64,000 bases of DNA, taken from JBBQVS01 sp963792705. Lineage in GTDB: Bacteria > Chloroflexota > Ktedonobacteria > Ktedonobacterales > Ktedonobacteraceae. Position 1 is the stretch's first letter. Each line of letters opens with the position of its first letter. Position numbers and translations under genes: made by a program. The stretch is from contig CAWBXD010000015.1 in NCBI GenBank assembly GCA_963792705.1, forward strand, positions 248,001 to 312,000, given 5' to 3'. The notes under the pieces are model-generated. The model was given only the letters and a program-made list of their open reading frames with translations, made no database searches and was not told the origin of the DNA. Of this stretch, positions 1 through 8,251 are shown in pieces.

Positions 1-306
1 GATGCAGATAAAATTGATTGCTTAGGTGCCATTGGTATTGGCCGTTTGTACTGTATCACGGGCCGTTACCATCAGAAGATATATTCGACGCTCCCATCAG
101 ATGTTGTCGAACCAGTAGACCCATTACGAGTGCGCGAGTTGCGTCGAAGTCCCGATTACTCACCTAGCATCGAGTTCCAGTTGCTTTTTGGCAATCTTCC
201 TGAGCGCATGATGACTGAGACCGGACGTAGTATAGCGCAAGAACGCTATGAGTATATGGCAAAATTTTTTCACCGTTTACAGCAAGAGATCGAAGGAAGC
301 CTATAA
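1..306 (+). CDS. HD-domain phosphohydrolase, C-terminal part
   Basis: The gene enters from the left edge; the reading frame is open from base 1 to the TAA at 304-306, about 101 residues. The first visible residues, DADKIDCLGAIGIGR, match the metal-binding and helix region of small HD-superfamily phosphohydrolases of the YedJ/YpgQ type, followed by an Arg/Tyr-rich helical tail (MAKFFHRLQQEIEG). The N-terminal HD residues lie outside the window, so the substrate is unknown. Its last 6 bases overlap the end of the convergent gene on the other strand. Confidence 0.7.
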   Translation, partial: DADKIDCLGAIGIGRLYCITGRYHQKIYSTLPSDVVEPVDPLRVRELRRSPDYSPSIEFQLLFGNLPERMMTETGRSIAQERYEYMAKFFHRLQQEIEGSL

Positions 307-1446
307 TGTCTCCGCTGACGCGTCCAAGAGCAAGACGTAATTAAATGTTGTTTTTGTAGCAACGGGCGCGGTCAGATGAAGTGTAAATCCTACTTCTGGA
401 TGAAGCGAAATATACTGTACCAGCGTAGGACCTGGATTGGATGTAAGTGTGGTATGAATGACGCTTGATGCGGTTGTATGTGTGTTTCTCACCATAACCT
501 CACTTTGTCCACCTTCAAACGCACCAGTGCCGAAAAACGTTGTACAAGAAGTCCTGAATGTACTCACGTCCTTTTTCTCAACGTTCGACTTATGCTCCAC
601 CTGTAATTCTTTACGAAGAGGTGTTTCTGTTGCAGAAGCCGACGGTGCTTGTTGTACCTTTTCACGTAAGCGAACATTGACAGTAAGAGGTTCGCGTAGT
701 GCTTCTTTATTCTCCCTCCACGCGTATACATCTGGCTCTTTCAGTTGCGATGCTGTTTGAGAGATGGGCGTGTTCATAACTAACTCTTCTCGTGGTGGCG
801 TTGCGTTCGGAGATGATGCAGTTTGTAAACGGACTTTGCCTGTATGACCAGCCAAGCGTTGTTTACTCTTTATCGTTTGTGGTGACGATGTAGAAGGCGT
901 TGCTGGAATAGCATCAACAACTGTAGGAATGGGCATCTGCACATTTTCACGCTGTGCTAACCCTTGTGGAGAGGGAAGAGTGGCAAGATGTCTTTCCTGC
1001 GGAAAAGCCTCTTCTTGCTCTTTTACCGTAGGCGACCAAGTGGGAACATCAGGTTGCATAGCAGAGCCAAAAGCGGCAAGCGAAGAGGTAAAACGTTGCG
1101 CGAAGCGAGTCAAAATATTTGTATTGCGCGGCTTTTGCCGACCTTCCGCTTCTTTCGCGGTTGCTTGCTGTGCGGCTATCTCTGCCGTAACGGATTGTAC
1201 AAAGCCCATCGGCTGCACTGAAGGTAATACTTTTGATTGTAGGCTAAGACGCGGGGGAACGAGATCAGTACTTGATGCAGAACGATCAAGAGGAATGTAT
1301 TTTTGCTCCTCCTCAAACCATTGTTCTTGTGATGCTACATCTGCCAGTGTTTCCTCAACCAATTCTGAAATATTGAGACGCTCACGTGAGAGCCGAGATT
1401 GCCAATATTGTTTCGCTTGCGTATCACGATCTTCATACAACGCCAT
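301..1446 (-). CDS. Low-complexity hypothetical protein with conserved C-terminal domain
   Basis: 381 residues, function not recognised. Residues 1-60 are charged and probably helical (MALYEDRDTQAKQYWQSRL). Residues about 60-290 are rich in Ser, Thr, Pro and Gln and look disordered. The last 80 residues form a compact beta-rich block with NPGPTLVQYISLHPEVGFTL and a final FNYVLLL. A similar tail occurs on surface or phage-tail-like proteins of Chloroflexota and actinobacteria (recalled, not searched), where it seems to be a C-terminal adhesion or trimerisation module. There is no signal peptide or membrane helix. An AGGAAGAG lies upstream of the ATG, but its spacing is long. Confidence 0.6.
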   Translation of the reverse strand: MALYEDRDTQAKQYWQSRLSRERLNISELVEETLADVASQEQWFEEEQKYIPLDRSASSTDLVPPRLSLQSKVLPSVQPMGFVQSVTAEIAAQQATAKEAEGRQKPRNTNILTRFAQRFTSSLAAFGSAMQPDVPTWSPTVKEQEEAFPQERHLATLPSPQGLAQRENVQMPIPTVVDAIPATPSTSSPQTIKSKQRLAGHTGKVRLQTASSPNATPPREELVMNTPISQTASQLKEPDVYAWRENKEALREPLTVNVRLREKVQQAPSASATETPLRKELQVEHKSNVEKKDVSTFRTSCTTFFGTGAFEGGQSEVMVRNTHTTASSVIHTTLTSNPGPTLVQYISLHPEVGFTLHLTAPVATKTTFNYVLLLDASAETL

Positions 1447-1797
1447 AACTACCGCTACTCTTCCTATGTATAAAATGGATGTTCTTTTAGGTATTTAAGT
1501 GTAGAGACACACGTTGGAACACATGGAGACAGTATAGCATAGCCACTATAAGTGATGTACGTAGATAGGACATTTGGATAAATTAGGTAAAATCATGCAG
1601 GTAAAAGAATATGGATACATACAGTTAAAAATATTAGGTGAATAGTACGGGCAGTATTGCAACAATAAAGAGGAAACGCTACAATAGGCTCCGAGCCAAC
1701 ACATTTGTTGATTGGCATAAATATATTTGTTACTGCTTACAAGGATGGAAGCAATAACATCACTTGATTTAAGAAGATAAAGAAGGATTTTTCTACT
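1447..1797. other. Intergenic region between divergent genes
   Basis: 351 bases, AT-rich, with no credible coding frame. It must hold the promoters of both flanking genes. I see no convincing paired -35/-10 boxes. A purine-rich AAGAAGG about 10 bases before the ATG at 1798 serves as ribosome binding site. Confidence 0.4.
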
Positions 1798-2232
1798 ATG
1801 AAACTGAATGGTTCACACAAGTTTAAAGCTTCTAGCGCGCAAGTATACAATGCAATTCTCAATCCTACAGTGTTAAAAGCATGCATTCCAGGATGCAGTT
1901 CTGTCGAATATATCGATCCAAATAGCATTAAGGCCAGCATTACTACTCCCTTGCCTGGATTGAAGGGACCATACAATGTAATCATTAATATCGCACAGAG
2001 ACAAGCACCTAATTTCCTTACATTGCAAGTAAAACGTCAAGGGACAGGCGGCTCAATTAACGCTCTCAGCAATATTAATATTCAGGATGAAGCTGACGGC
2101 GCGCGTCTTAACTATGATGCAAACGCCGATCTCAGCGGCCCGGTCGCTATCGTAAACAATCCTATTGGCGAAAACTTCACTAAGGGTTCGCTAGGTACAT
2201 TCTTCAAGAACCTGGACAAGGCAATCGTGTAA
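1798..2232 (+). CDS. CoxG-like SRPBCC family protein
   Basis: 144 residues, the usual length of the CoxG (carbon monoxide dehydrogenase subunit G) family with an SRPBCC hydrophobic-pocket fold. The start MKLNGSHKFKASSAQVYNAI, then LKACIPGCSSVEYI, and the end GGSLGTFFKNLDK-like tail (GSLGTFFKNLDKAIV) are typical. In Oligotropha CoxG anchors CO dehydrogenase to the membrane, but family members often stand alone. No coxLMS genes are visible here, so a role in CO oxidation cannot be claimed. It stands as a single transcription unit closed by a hairpin terminator. Confidence 0.85.
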   Translation: MKLNGSHKFKASSAQVYNAILNPTVLKACIPGCSSVEYIDPNSIKASITTPLPGLKGPYNVIINIAQRQAPNFLTLQVKRQGTGGSINALSNINIQDEADGARLNYDANADLSGPVAIVNNPIGENFTKGSLGTFFKNLDKAIV

Positions 2233-2247
2233 GTATTGAGGTAATGG

Positions 2248-2294
2248 AAGCAACGTTGTGTAACACGTAACCGTAACACAACGTTGCTTTTTTG
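2248..2294 (+). terminator. Rho-independent terminator after coxG-like gene
   Basis: A 14-bp perfect stem (AAGCAACGTTGTGT with its complement) closes a 14-base loop at 2262-2275 and is followed by a run of T at 2288-2293. It sits 16 bases after the stop codon at 2232 and just before the convergent methyltransferase end at 2303. Confidence 0.85.
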
Positions 2295-2302
2295 TCCTTG
2301 TA

Positions 2303-3136
2303 TTAAGATTGAGGAGCGATGCGTATAATTGCACACGTTTGCGTATCAATAGGTGGTATGAGCACACCATCTCGCTCTATAAGCCACGCTTCTAGCAGTT
2401 TCCGCAATTCACTTCTTGTATGTTCCTCATCCGATAGAATAAGTTGCTCCAATAATTCTTCTGTGGCGAAATCGAGAGATGGATAGCGTAATCCACCTGG
2501 CATACGCACGATCTCGACATCAGCGTAAATACCCATCTCGAAAAGAACATCCAGCGCATGAATGTAGCCGGGAGCTGGACGACGATCATCGCCATGAAAA
2601 TGCTTCCAGAGCGAGCTAGTGCTAGAGTCAAAGTGAACGGCTCTTATATAGAGATAGCAAGATTTTCGTGTTGCTGCACGTAGTTTTGCCATAAATGTAT
2701 CGACATCCCAAATTGGATAGAGAACATGGCTACACACTACGATATCTGCGGTAAGATCGGTAGGAGCATCCTGCCAACTCGTCAAAAGAGAAGAAATATT
2801 GGGTAACTTCTCTTCAGATGCGTCTCGCTGTAAGTAGTGTAACATCGCGGCATTTGGCTCTACAGCAGTGATGTGTTGAGCATAAGGAGCGAGTGCAAGC
2901 GTAAAACGACCCGTTCCAGCACCCACATCCAGAACTGTTGTATTCTGTGTCACCACTTGGCGTAGCTTGAGAAATAAAGGATCGCTTGTGACAGTTTCCT
3001 TTGTCGAGCGATGATAGTTTTTCGCTCGGCGTTCCCAAAAGTCTGCGCTTGTACGTCCTAGCCGTGCATATGCAGCGTCCATCTGTTTCGCACGCGCATC
3101 GAGTATCTCATGCCAACGCTCTATAGCACTCTGCAT
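2303..3136 (-). CDS. Class I SAM-dependent methyltransferase
   Basis: 277 residues. The Rossmann methyltransferase core is clear: motif I VLDVGAGTGRFTLALAPYA at about residues 89-107, an acidic end of strand 2 (ITAVEPNAAML), and motif IV DIVVCSHVLYPI. The N-terminal 70 residues are helical and rich in charged and aromatic residues (ADFWERRAKNYHR). The substrate cannot be told; the fold and the acidic Glu binding the ribose suggest a small-molecule type. It lies 57 bases downstream of the RlmI-like gene on the same strand and may be cotranscribed. A GGGG-containing site precedes the ATG. Confidence 0.8.
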   Translation of the reverse strand: MQSAIERWHEILDARAKQMDAAYARLGRTSADFWERRAKNYHRSTKETVTSDPLFLKLRQVVTQNTTVLDVGAGTGRFTLALAPYAQHITAVEPNAAMLHYLQRDASEEKLPNISSLLTSWQDAPTDLTADIVVCSHVLYPIWDVDTFMAKLRAATRKSCYLYIRAVHFDSSTSSLWKHFHGDDRRPAPGYIHALDVLFEMGIYADVEIVRMPGGLRYPSLDFATEELLEQLILSDEEHTRSELRKLLEAWLIERDGVLIPPIDTQTCAIIRIAPQS

Positions 3137-3193
3137 AGTATTAATCCCCTGTATATGTTCACTCAGGTTGTATCCCCTACAGGAATCCTATTG

Positions 3194-4393
3194 CTAGCCA
3201 ACACAGCAAAACACAGATTTTAAGTATGCGGTTTCTGGCATGGCGAGATTGATTGGATGGTCAACACCGTGCGTGTAGGTCTCCAGCAATTGTACGGGAC
3301 GTTGAAAACGCTGTGCGCTTTGTGAAAGTACCCCTAAAAGATCGTCCATACCTATGACACCAGAGCACGAGCAAGTGAGCAAAATTCCCCCGGGTCGCAA
3401 GACCTGCATTCCTAGTGTGTTTAAGCGACGATAGGCTTTGAGCGCGTTTGTACGTGCGTTCTGTGTTTTAGCAAACGCAGGTGGATCAAGTACGACAACA
3501 TCAAATTGTTCGCCTCGTCCTACGGCTTCTTCAAGATAGGAAAAGACATCGGCTATACGAAATTCGTAGTTATCGGGATCGAGGCCATTCAGTTCAAAGT
3601 TTTTGCGTGATGCCTCTATCGCGGGTGCAGAAATATCAACGCTGGTTACGCGTGTCTCTTTGTGCGCCAGCGCAGCATAGAGTGAAAAACCACCTGTGTA
3701 ACTGAAACAGTTCAGGACACGTTTACCGTGTGTATATTTACGCAATGACTCCCGTTTGTCGCGTTGATCGAGAAAAAAGCCTGTTTTCTGACCTTGCCAG
3801 GGATCAACGAGAAATTGTACACCATTTTCGCATATGATGACATGTTCTGGTACTTCTCCAGCGACGGTTACAGGTTCCTCAACATCTAACCCTTCGCGGC
3901 GACGTGACATACTATCGTTTCGGAGGAGAATACCACTTGCTCCTGTTTCTTGTAGAAGAGCCTCGATAATCAATGGACGTAGGTGCTCAATACCAGCCGT
4001 ATGTATCTGCATGACCAGGATATCAGCAAAGCGATCTACCACTAGCCCAGGTAAGCCATCGCCCTCCGAGTGAATGAGACGATACGCATTTGTCTGCTCT
4101 GGTTGAAAGACACGTCGCAATGCTACTGCTCGCTGCACTCGATCTCGCACAAATTCGGCATCTATCGCCTCTTCAGGATTACGTGTCAGAATACGGATTG
4201 CGATATCTGTTTGTGGATTATAGTAGCCGCGCGCGACAAATTGTCCTTTAGAAGACTTCACATCGACAAGCCCACCCGCTTCTATCCAGCGTGGTGGTTG
4301 TTGTAGTGCTCCAGAAAATATCCAAGCATGACCGTTAGCAAGACTCTCTTCTTTATAGGGTTTTAAACTAGCACTAGGGTAATTGACAGACAC
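3194..4393 (-). CDS. RlmI-like 23S rRNA (cytosine-C5) methyltransferase
   Basis: 399 residues from the GTG at 4393. I prefer it over the ATG at 4429 because AAAGGAAG lies 7-8 bases before it and because the protein then opens with the family pattern LKPYKEESLANGHAWIFSGA. An N-terminal PUA domain (residues 1-75) is followed by the RlmI/RlmK EEHEA-like middle domain (residues 85-185, RLIHSEGDGLPGLVVDRF) and a Rossmann core with VLNCFSYTGGFSLYAA, DVVVLDPPAFAK and LTCSCSG. The Cys in TCSCS and the DPPAF motif agree with m5C RNA methyltransferases. E. coli RlmI modifies C1962 of 23S rRNA. A strong hairpin lies between this gene and the upstream GH15 gene. Confidence 0.88.
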   Translation of the reverse strand: MSVNYPSASLKPYKEESLANGHAWIFSGALQQPPRWIEAGGLVDVKSSKGQFVARGYYNPQTDIAIRILTRNPEEAIDAEFVRDRVQRAVALRRVFQPEQTNAYRLIHSEGDGLPGLVVDRFADILVMQIHTAGIEHLRPLIIEALLQETGASGILLRNDSMSRRREGLDVEEPVTVAGEVPEHVIICENGVQFLVDPWQGQKTGFFLDQRDKRESLRKYTHGKRVLNCFSYTGGFSLYAALAHKETRVTSVDISAPAIEASRKNFELNGLDPDNYEFRIADVFSYLEEAVGRGEQFDVVVLDPPAFAKTQNARTNALKAYRRLNTLGMQVLRPGGILLTCSCSGVIGMDDLLGVLSQSAQRFQRPVQLLETYTHGVDHPINLAMPETAYLKSVFCCVG

Positions 4394-4456
4394 AGCGTAT
4401 ACTTCCTTTGTTAACCTGTTTTCCTGCATTATCTCATATGCGTAAAGGGTGAAGCA

Positions 4457-4500
4457 GCAAGCATCCCTACAACACGCTATTGTGTTGTAGGGATGCTTGC
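4457..4500 (-). terminator. Hairpin terminator between GH15 and RlmI-like genes
   Basis: Perfect 19-bp inverted repeat (4457-4475 and 4482-4500) with a 6-base loop, placed 31 bases downstream of the GH15 stop on the minus strand. No long T-run follows, so it may act as a processing or attenuating hairpin as much as a terminator. Confidence 0.65.
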
Positions 4501-4531
4501 AGTTCTCACGTGTATTGGATGGATGAAATGT

Positions 4532-6523
4532 CTATTTCTGATAAGTGATTGCCGCCATGACTGGATCGGTATGATGCTCTGCGACACGAATCTCTGCCTT
4601 ACGCAGGTTGTTAGCACTATTGATAAGGGCGATATGGGTGAACGCTTGTGGATAATTCCCTAATGAACCGGTACCATGTGGATCAATCTCTTCCGAGAAC
4701 AGGCCCAAACGCCCAGAGTAGCTCAACACACGCTCATAGAGGGAGCGCGCCTCAGAGATGCGTCCCTGCATCGCCAGGTTATCTACAAGCCATAACGTGC
4801 AGATCGTGAACGTACCTTCGCCACCAGTCAAGCCATCATCGGTATCCTCAGCATGATAGCGATAGACAAAGCCTTGTTTGTTGGTTAGGTGTTCTATGGT
4901 ACGGTCTACCGTTGAACGCATACGTGGGTCATCAGGCGCAATAAAACCAACCAATGGCAACAAGAGATTGGATGCATCCAAGGCGTTGCTGTCGTATGAT
5001 TGTGTAAATGCTCCAAGAGAAGTACTATAACCACGGGACAGAATATCGGTACGGATTTGGTCTCGAACCATGAGCCAACGCTGAAGGTCCGCTTCCAGAT
5101 TCAATTGTTGAGCGGCTTTGATACCACGATCAAGAGCGACCCAACACATCACCTTTGAGTAGACGAAGTGGCGCATACCACCGCGTACTTCCCAGATGCC
5201 GTTGTCAGGCTCCTGCCAATGGGCACAAACGTGCTCAACGAGTGTACACATCATTGACCACAAAGGACCTTCAAGTGTTTCGCCATAACGCTCGAAACCA
5301 CCCTGACGACGATAAATGTGGATGCAATCCAGAACTTCGCCAAACACATCGAGCTGCTTCTGATCTGCTGCTCCGTTACCGATACGAACGGGACGCGAAC
5401 CACAGTAGCCATCTAGGTGTGATAGCTCTTGCTCCTCCAGATTGCGCTCACCACGGATACCGTACATAATCTGTAGGTCTTCGCCATCGGCATAGGAAAG
5501 ACGACGTAACCAATGCGTAAAGGCTCTAGCTTCTTCCGTAAAGCCAAGCACGTTTAATGCATAGAGTGTAAAGGTTGCATCACGCAACCAGGTAAAACGG
5601 TAGTCCCAGTTGCGTACTCCACCGATATCCTCTGGCAAAGATGTAGTAGGGGCAGCAACAATAGCACCAGTAGGCGCATAAGTCATCATTTTGAGGGCGA
5701 GTGCGCTACGTTGCACCCACTCTACATAGGGTCCCTGATAGTTACAATTGGCGACCCATTTGCGCCAGCAGTGCAATGTATGAGCTAGTTCAGCATCAAA
5801 GTTACGCTGGTGCAACTCATACTCGACAAGTCTTCGAGCAGCGTGTGTACTTCGTCCCATACCGACAGCGAAAAGGAGTCGCTCCCCTTCATGCAGTGTA
5901 ACGTGTGCGACAACAGATGGATGCCATTCTTCTGTGCCTTGTGCTATCTGCATCGAATAGGAGGGGAGTAAGTTGGCACCCACAATTGCTAGACCAACGT
6001 GCTGCTTGCCATCGGAAATGAGTGCCCCTATATTGTCTGGCACAAGCGATACTTCACAAGGTGATGCTGCATAGTTCGGACTGACGCGCAAGGTCATCGT
6101 TACTGGCAATTCACCGTGTGTACACTCAACAATACGGACGAGGCAATGGCAAGAGCCATCTTCACGCGTCCATGTATTGTTATTCATGCCGCGATAGGGC
6201 CATGAACTCAGTGTTTCCACTGGCATAAAATCGGTTAATACTACCTCACCGGAGGTACTGGCAAAACGTGTCTGTAAGACGTTGCTTCCACGCAGATAGC
6301 GTTGGAAGCCCGGAATAGTGTTGTCAGTGGGTGCTATCTGAAAGTACCCCCCACGATCCGCATCTAACAGACGGCAAAAGATAGCAGGACTATCGAAATC
6401 AGGTAAACAACCCCAGTCTACCGAGCCGTCGGGTGCAATAAGCACCGTTGAATGACAATCGCCAATGACGCCATAGGAATTAATAGGCTGATAAGTGCGA
6501 TTGTTAGCGTTCATCCCAACCAT
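4532..6523 (-). CDS. GH15 family glycosidase (glucoamylase/trehalase-like)
   Basis: 663 residues, the common size for the intracellular GH15 glucoamylase/trehalase group. The N-terminal beta-sandwich (residues 1-240) opens with the typical GVIGDCHSTVLIAPDGSVDW and CLPDFDSPAIFCRLLD. The alpha/alpha-barrel contains VRNWDYRFTWLRDATFTLYA, the substrate-loop GYCGSRPVRIGNGAADQKQL, and the acid/base region NGIWEVRGGMRHFVYSKVMC. Mycobacterial and archaeal relatives with this layout hydrolyse trehalose; others act on dextrins or glucose oligomers, so the substrate stays open. No signal peptide, hence cytoplasmic. A second in-frame ATG lies three codons in. Confidence 0.9.
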   Translation of the reverse strand: MVGMNANNRTYQPINSYGVIGDCHSTVLIAPDGSVDWGCLPDFDSPAIFCRLLDADRGGYFQIAPTDNTIPGFQRYLRGSNVLQTRFASTSGEVVLTDFMPVETLSSWPYRGMNNNTWTREDGSCHCLVRIVECTHGELPVTMTLRVSPNYAASPCEVSLVPDNIGALISDGKQHVGLAIVGANLLPSYSMQIAQGTEEWHPSVVAHVTLHEGERLLFAVGMGRSTHAARRLVEYELHQRNFDAELAHTLHCWRKWVANCNYQGPYVEWVQRSALALKMMTYAPTGAIVAAPTTSLPEDIGGVRNWDYRFTWLRDATFTLYALNVLGFTEEARAFTHWLRRLSYADGEDLQIMYGIRGERNLEEQELSHLDGYCGSRPVRIGNGAADQKQLDVFGEVLDCIHIYRRQGGFERYGETLEGPLWSMMCTLVEHVCAHWQEPDNGIWEVRGGMRHFVYSKVMCWVALDRGIKAAQQLNLEADLQRWLMVRDQIRTDILSRGYSTSLGAFTQSYDSNALDASNLLLPLVGFIAPDDPRMRSTVDRTIEHLTNKQGFVYRYHAEDTDDGLTGGEGTFTICTLWLVDNLAMQGRISEARSLYERVLSYSGRLGLFSEEIDPHGTGSLGNYPQAFTHIALINSANNLRKAEIRVAEHHTDPVMAAITYQK

Positions 6524-6856
6524 GACACAACACTTCTCTCTGTGAGAACTAATGAAACGAAAATTAGATTAATAAATGCTGAGAAATCCTTAGAAAATCC
6601 TTAAGACACCTTAAAGGTGCCTTATAACAGAGATAAACGGAATAGGAATCAGAATAGTAACAGGATAGATGTACCAATATTTTTGGGATATGTCCGCTTT
6701 ACATAATGACCTATTTTGGATAAAACAGTCAGAAATTGCATACTATTCCGTAGGCAAACTACTCGTTTTTGTGTTACCTTAATAGGGGAACAAAGAGAAT
6801 AATTAAAAAGGTTTGTGCGTACACAAAAGTTGTACACATATAGGGAGGGAAAAGGT
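6524..6856. other. AT-rich divergent intergenic region with small palindrome
   Basis: 333 bases between the GH15 gene and a small membrane protein gene. It contains the 13-base palindrome CACCTTAAAGGTG at 6607-6619 with partly paired flanks, close to the GH15 start, which could be an operator. Just 5' of it lie two near-copies of AAATCCTTA. No coding frame is convincing. Confidence 0.4.
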
Positions 6857-7015
6857 TTGAATACTATTCAGAAAATGATCCGTCATCCAGCAGGACGCAT
6901 CGGGCTAACAATAGGGGTTGCATTAGGCTTTATTGCTGCAGTAATGGGCGAGGGAAGTAAGGCACTAGTATTCGCGGGCTTATGCCGATTTATAGCCGGG
7001 AAATTTGGTCGCTAA
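6857..7015 (+). CDS. Small hydrophobic hypothetical protein
   Basis: 52 residues from a TTG start. The TTG at 6857 is chosen because AGGGAGGG at 6842-6849 lies 7 bases before it; a longer frame from 6815 has no such site. After a short basic N-terminus (NTIQKMIRHPAGRIG) comes one glycine- and alanine-rich membrane segment (LTIGVALGFIAAVM) and a second hydrophobic stretch ending in KFGR. The dedicated terminator behind it supports a real gene. Function unknown. Confidence 0.6.
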   Translation: MNTIQKMIRHPAGRIGLTIGVALGFIAAVMGEGSKALVFAGLCRFIAGKFGR

Positions 7016-7035
7016 ACATCTCGTTATGATATCGT

Positions 7036-7070
7036 AAAAAGGTGGTCTTAGTAATAAGATCACCTTTTTC
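7036..7070 (+). terminator. Terminator of the small hydrophobic gene
   Basis: Stem AAAAAGGTGGTCTTA pairs with TAAGATCACCTTTTT (one G-T pair) around a GTAA tetraloop and ends in a T-run, 20 bases after the stop. The A/T ends let it work on either strand. Confidence 0.85.
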
Positions 7071-7257
7071 ACTATTAACTATAGAAGCGACCAGTCAAGG
7101 ATTGCTTCATACTTATGCTACTAGAAATGACTACAGCCAAATTTCCTACGGAGGTTCTTACGTCCCGGTCTACCCAGTCTTACTATTCCCTCTCCTGTTC
7201 GCGCCATTAGTACTGTCTTTACAGTGTCGCGTGTAACAGTTATTGTGCCGATACAAC

Positions 7258-8238
7258 TTACGTGTTTTTTAACCACGCCGCAACATCAGGGGCGAAGTAC
7301 GTGATAATCATGTCCGCGCCTGCTCGCCTGATACCAGTTAGCACTTCCATTACTACACGGCGTTCGTCGATCCAGCCGTTTTGGGCGGCGGCTTTTATCA
7401 TGGAAAATTCGCCACTGACATTGTAGGCCGCGATTGGTAGATCATAGTGATCGCGTACCTGACGAATGATATCGAGGTAGGGCATGGCTGGTTTTACCAT
7501 GACGATATCGGCTCCCTCCGCGATATCCAGGTCAACCTCACGTAGGGCCTCACGTGCATTGGCAGGGTCCATCTGGTATGAGCGACGGTCGCCGAATTGA
7601 GGTGTGGACTCGGCGGCCTCACGGAATGGACCATAGAAGCCAGAAGCAAACTTAGCAGAGTAAGCCATAACCGGTGTCTGGCTAAACTCATGCTCGTCTA
7701 AGGCGTGTCGAATTGTGCCGATACGACCGTCCATCATGTCCGAGGGCGCGACGATATCAGCTCCGGCCTCCACATGTGAAAGAGCCATGCGTGAGAGAAG
7801 TCCTAATGACTCGTCGTTATGTACGTCACCGTTACGGATAACGCCACAATGCCCATGACTTGTGTATTCACACAGACATACGTCGGTTATCACCAACATA
7901 TCTGGCACTTCCGCTTTGATGCGCTGGATACCTTGCTGAATGATACCCTTTGTAGCATATGCCTGGGAACCAACCTCGTCTTTCTCGGAGGGAATACCAA
8001 ACAAGAGCACAGCAGGAATACCTAGATTTGCGATACGCTCAACTTCACGTCCGATATATTCTAGCGGCCACTGCATGATGCCTGGCATAGAGGTAATCTC
8101 GCGTGGCTCTTGTAGACCCTCCGCGATGAATAGAGGGTAGATTAATTGGTCCACACTTAGACGTGTTTCACGCACGAGGCCGCGTAGTTTCTCGTTTTGT
8201 CGCGTGCGCCGCATACGTATTGTTGGAAAACTAGCCAT
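7258..8238 (-). CDS. hemB: Porphobilinogen synthase (5-aminolevulinate dehydratase)
   Basis: Condenses two 5-aminolevulinate molecules to porphobilinogen. 326 residues from the ATG at 8238, which is preceded by AAGAAAGG; the frame is open further upstream but that stretch only mirrors hemL sequence. The zinc-site cysteines are present as DVCLCEYTSHGHCG, so this is a Zn-dependent form. The two active-site lysines are in MAYSAKFASGFYGPFREA and MVKPAMPYLD. It is the last gene of the hem operon, 13 bases after hemL. Confidence 0.97.
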   Translation of the reverse strand: MASFPTIRMRRTRQNEKLRGLVRETRLSVDQLIYPLFIAEGLQEPREITSMPGIMQWPLEYIGREVERIANLGIPAVLLFGIPSEKDEVGSQAYATKGIIQQGIQRIKAEVPDMLVITDVCLCEYTSHGHCGVIRNGDVHNDESLGLLSRMALSHVEAGADIVAPSDMMDGRIGTIRHALDEHEFSQTPVMAYSAKFASGFYGPFREAAESTPQFGDRRSYQMDPANAREALREVDLDIAEGADIVMVKPAMPYLDIIRQVRDHYDLPIAAYNVSGEFSMIKAAAQNGWIDERRVVMEVLTGIRRAGADMIITYFAPDVAAWLKNT

Positions 8239-8251
8239 GAGAAAACCTTTC

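Noticed and set aside
929..1498. 189-codon frame opposite the 381-residue hypothetical gene
   Set aside because: Cys/Arg/Ser-rich composition typical of a shadow frame; the opposite strand has the ordered C-terminal domain.
7042..7236. 64-codon plus-strand frame
   Set aside because: It begins inside the terminator hairpin, has no ribosome site and no protein-like pattern.
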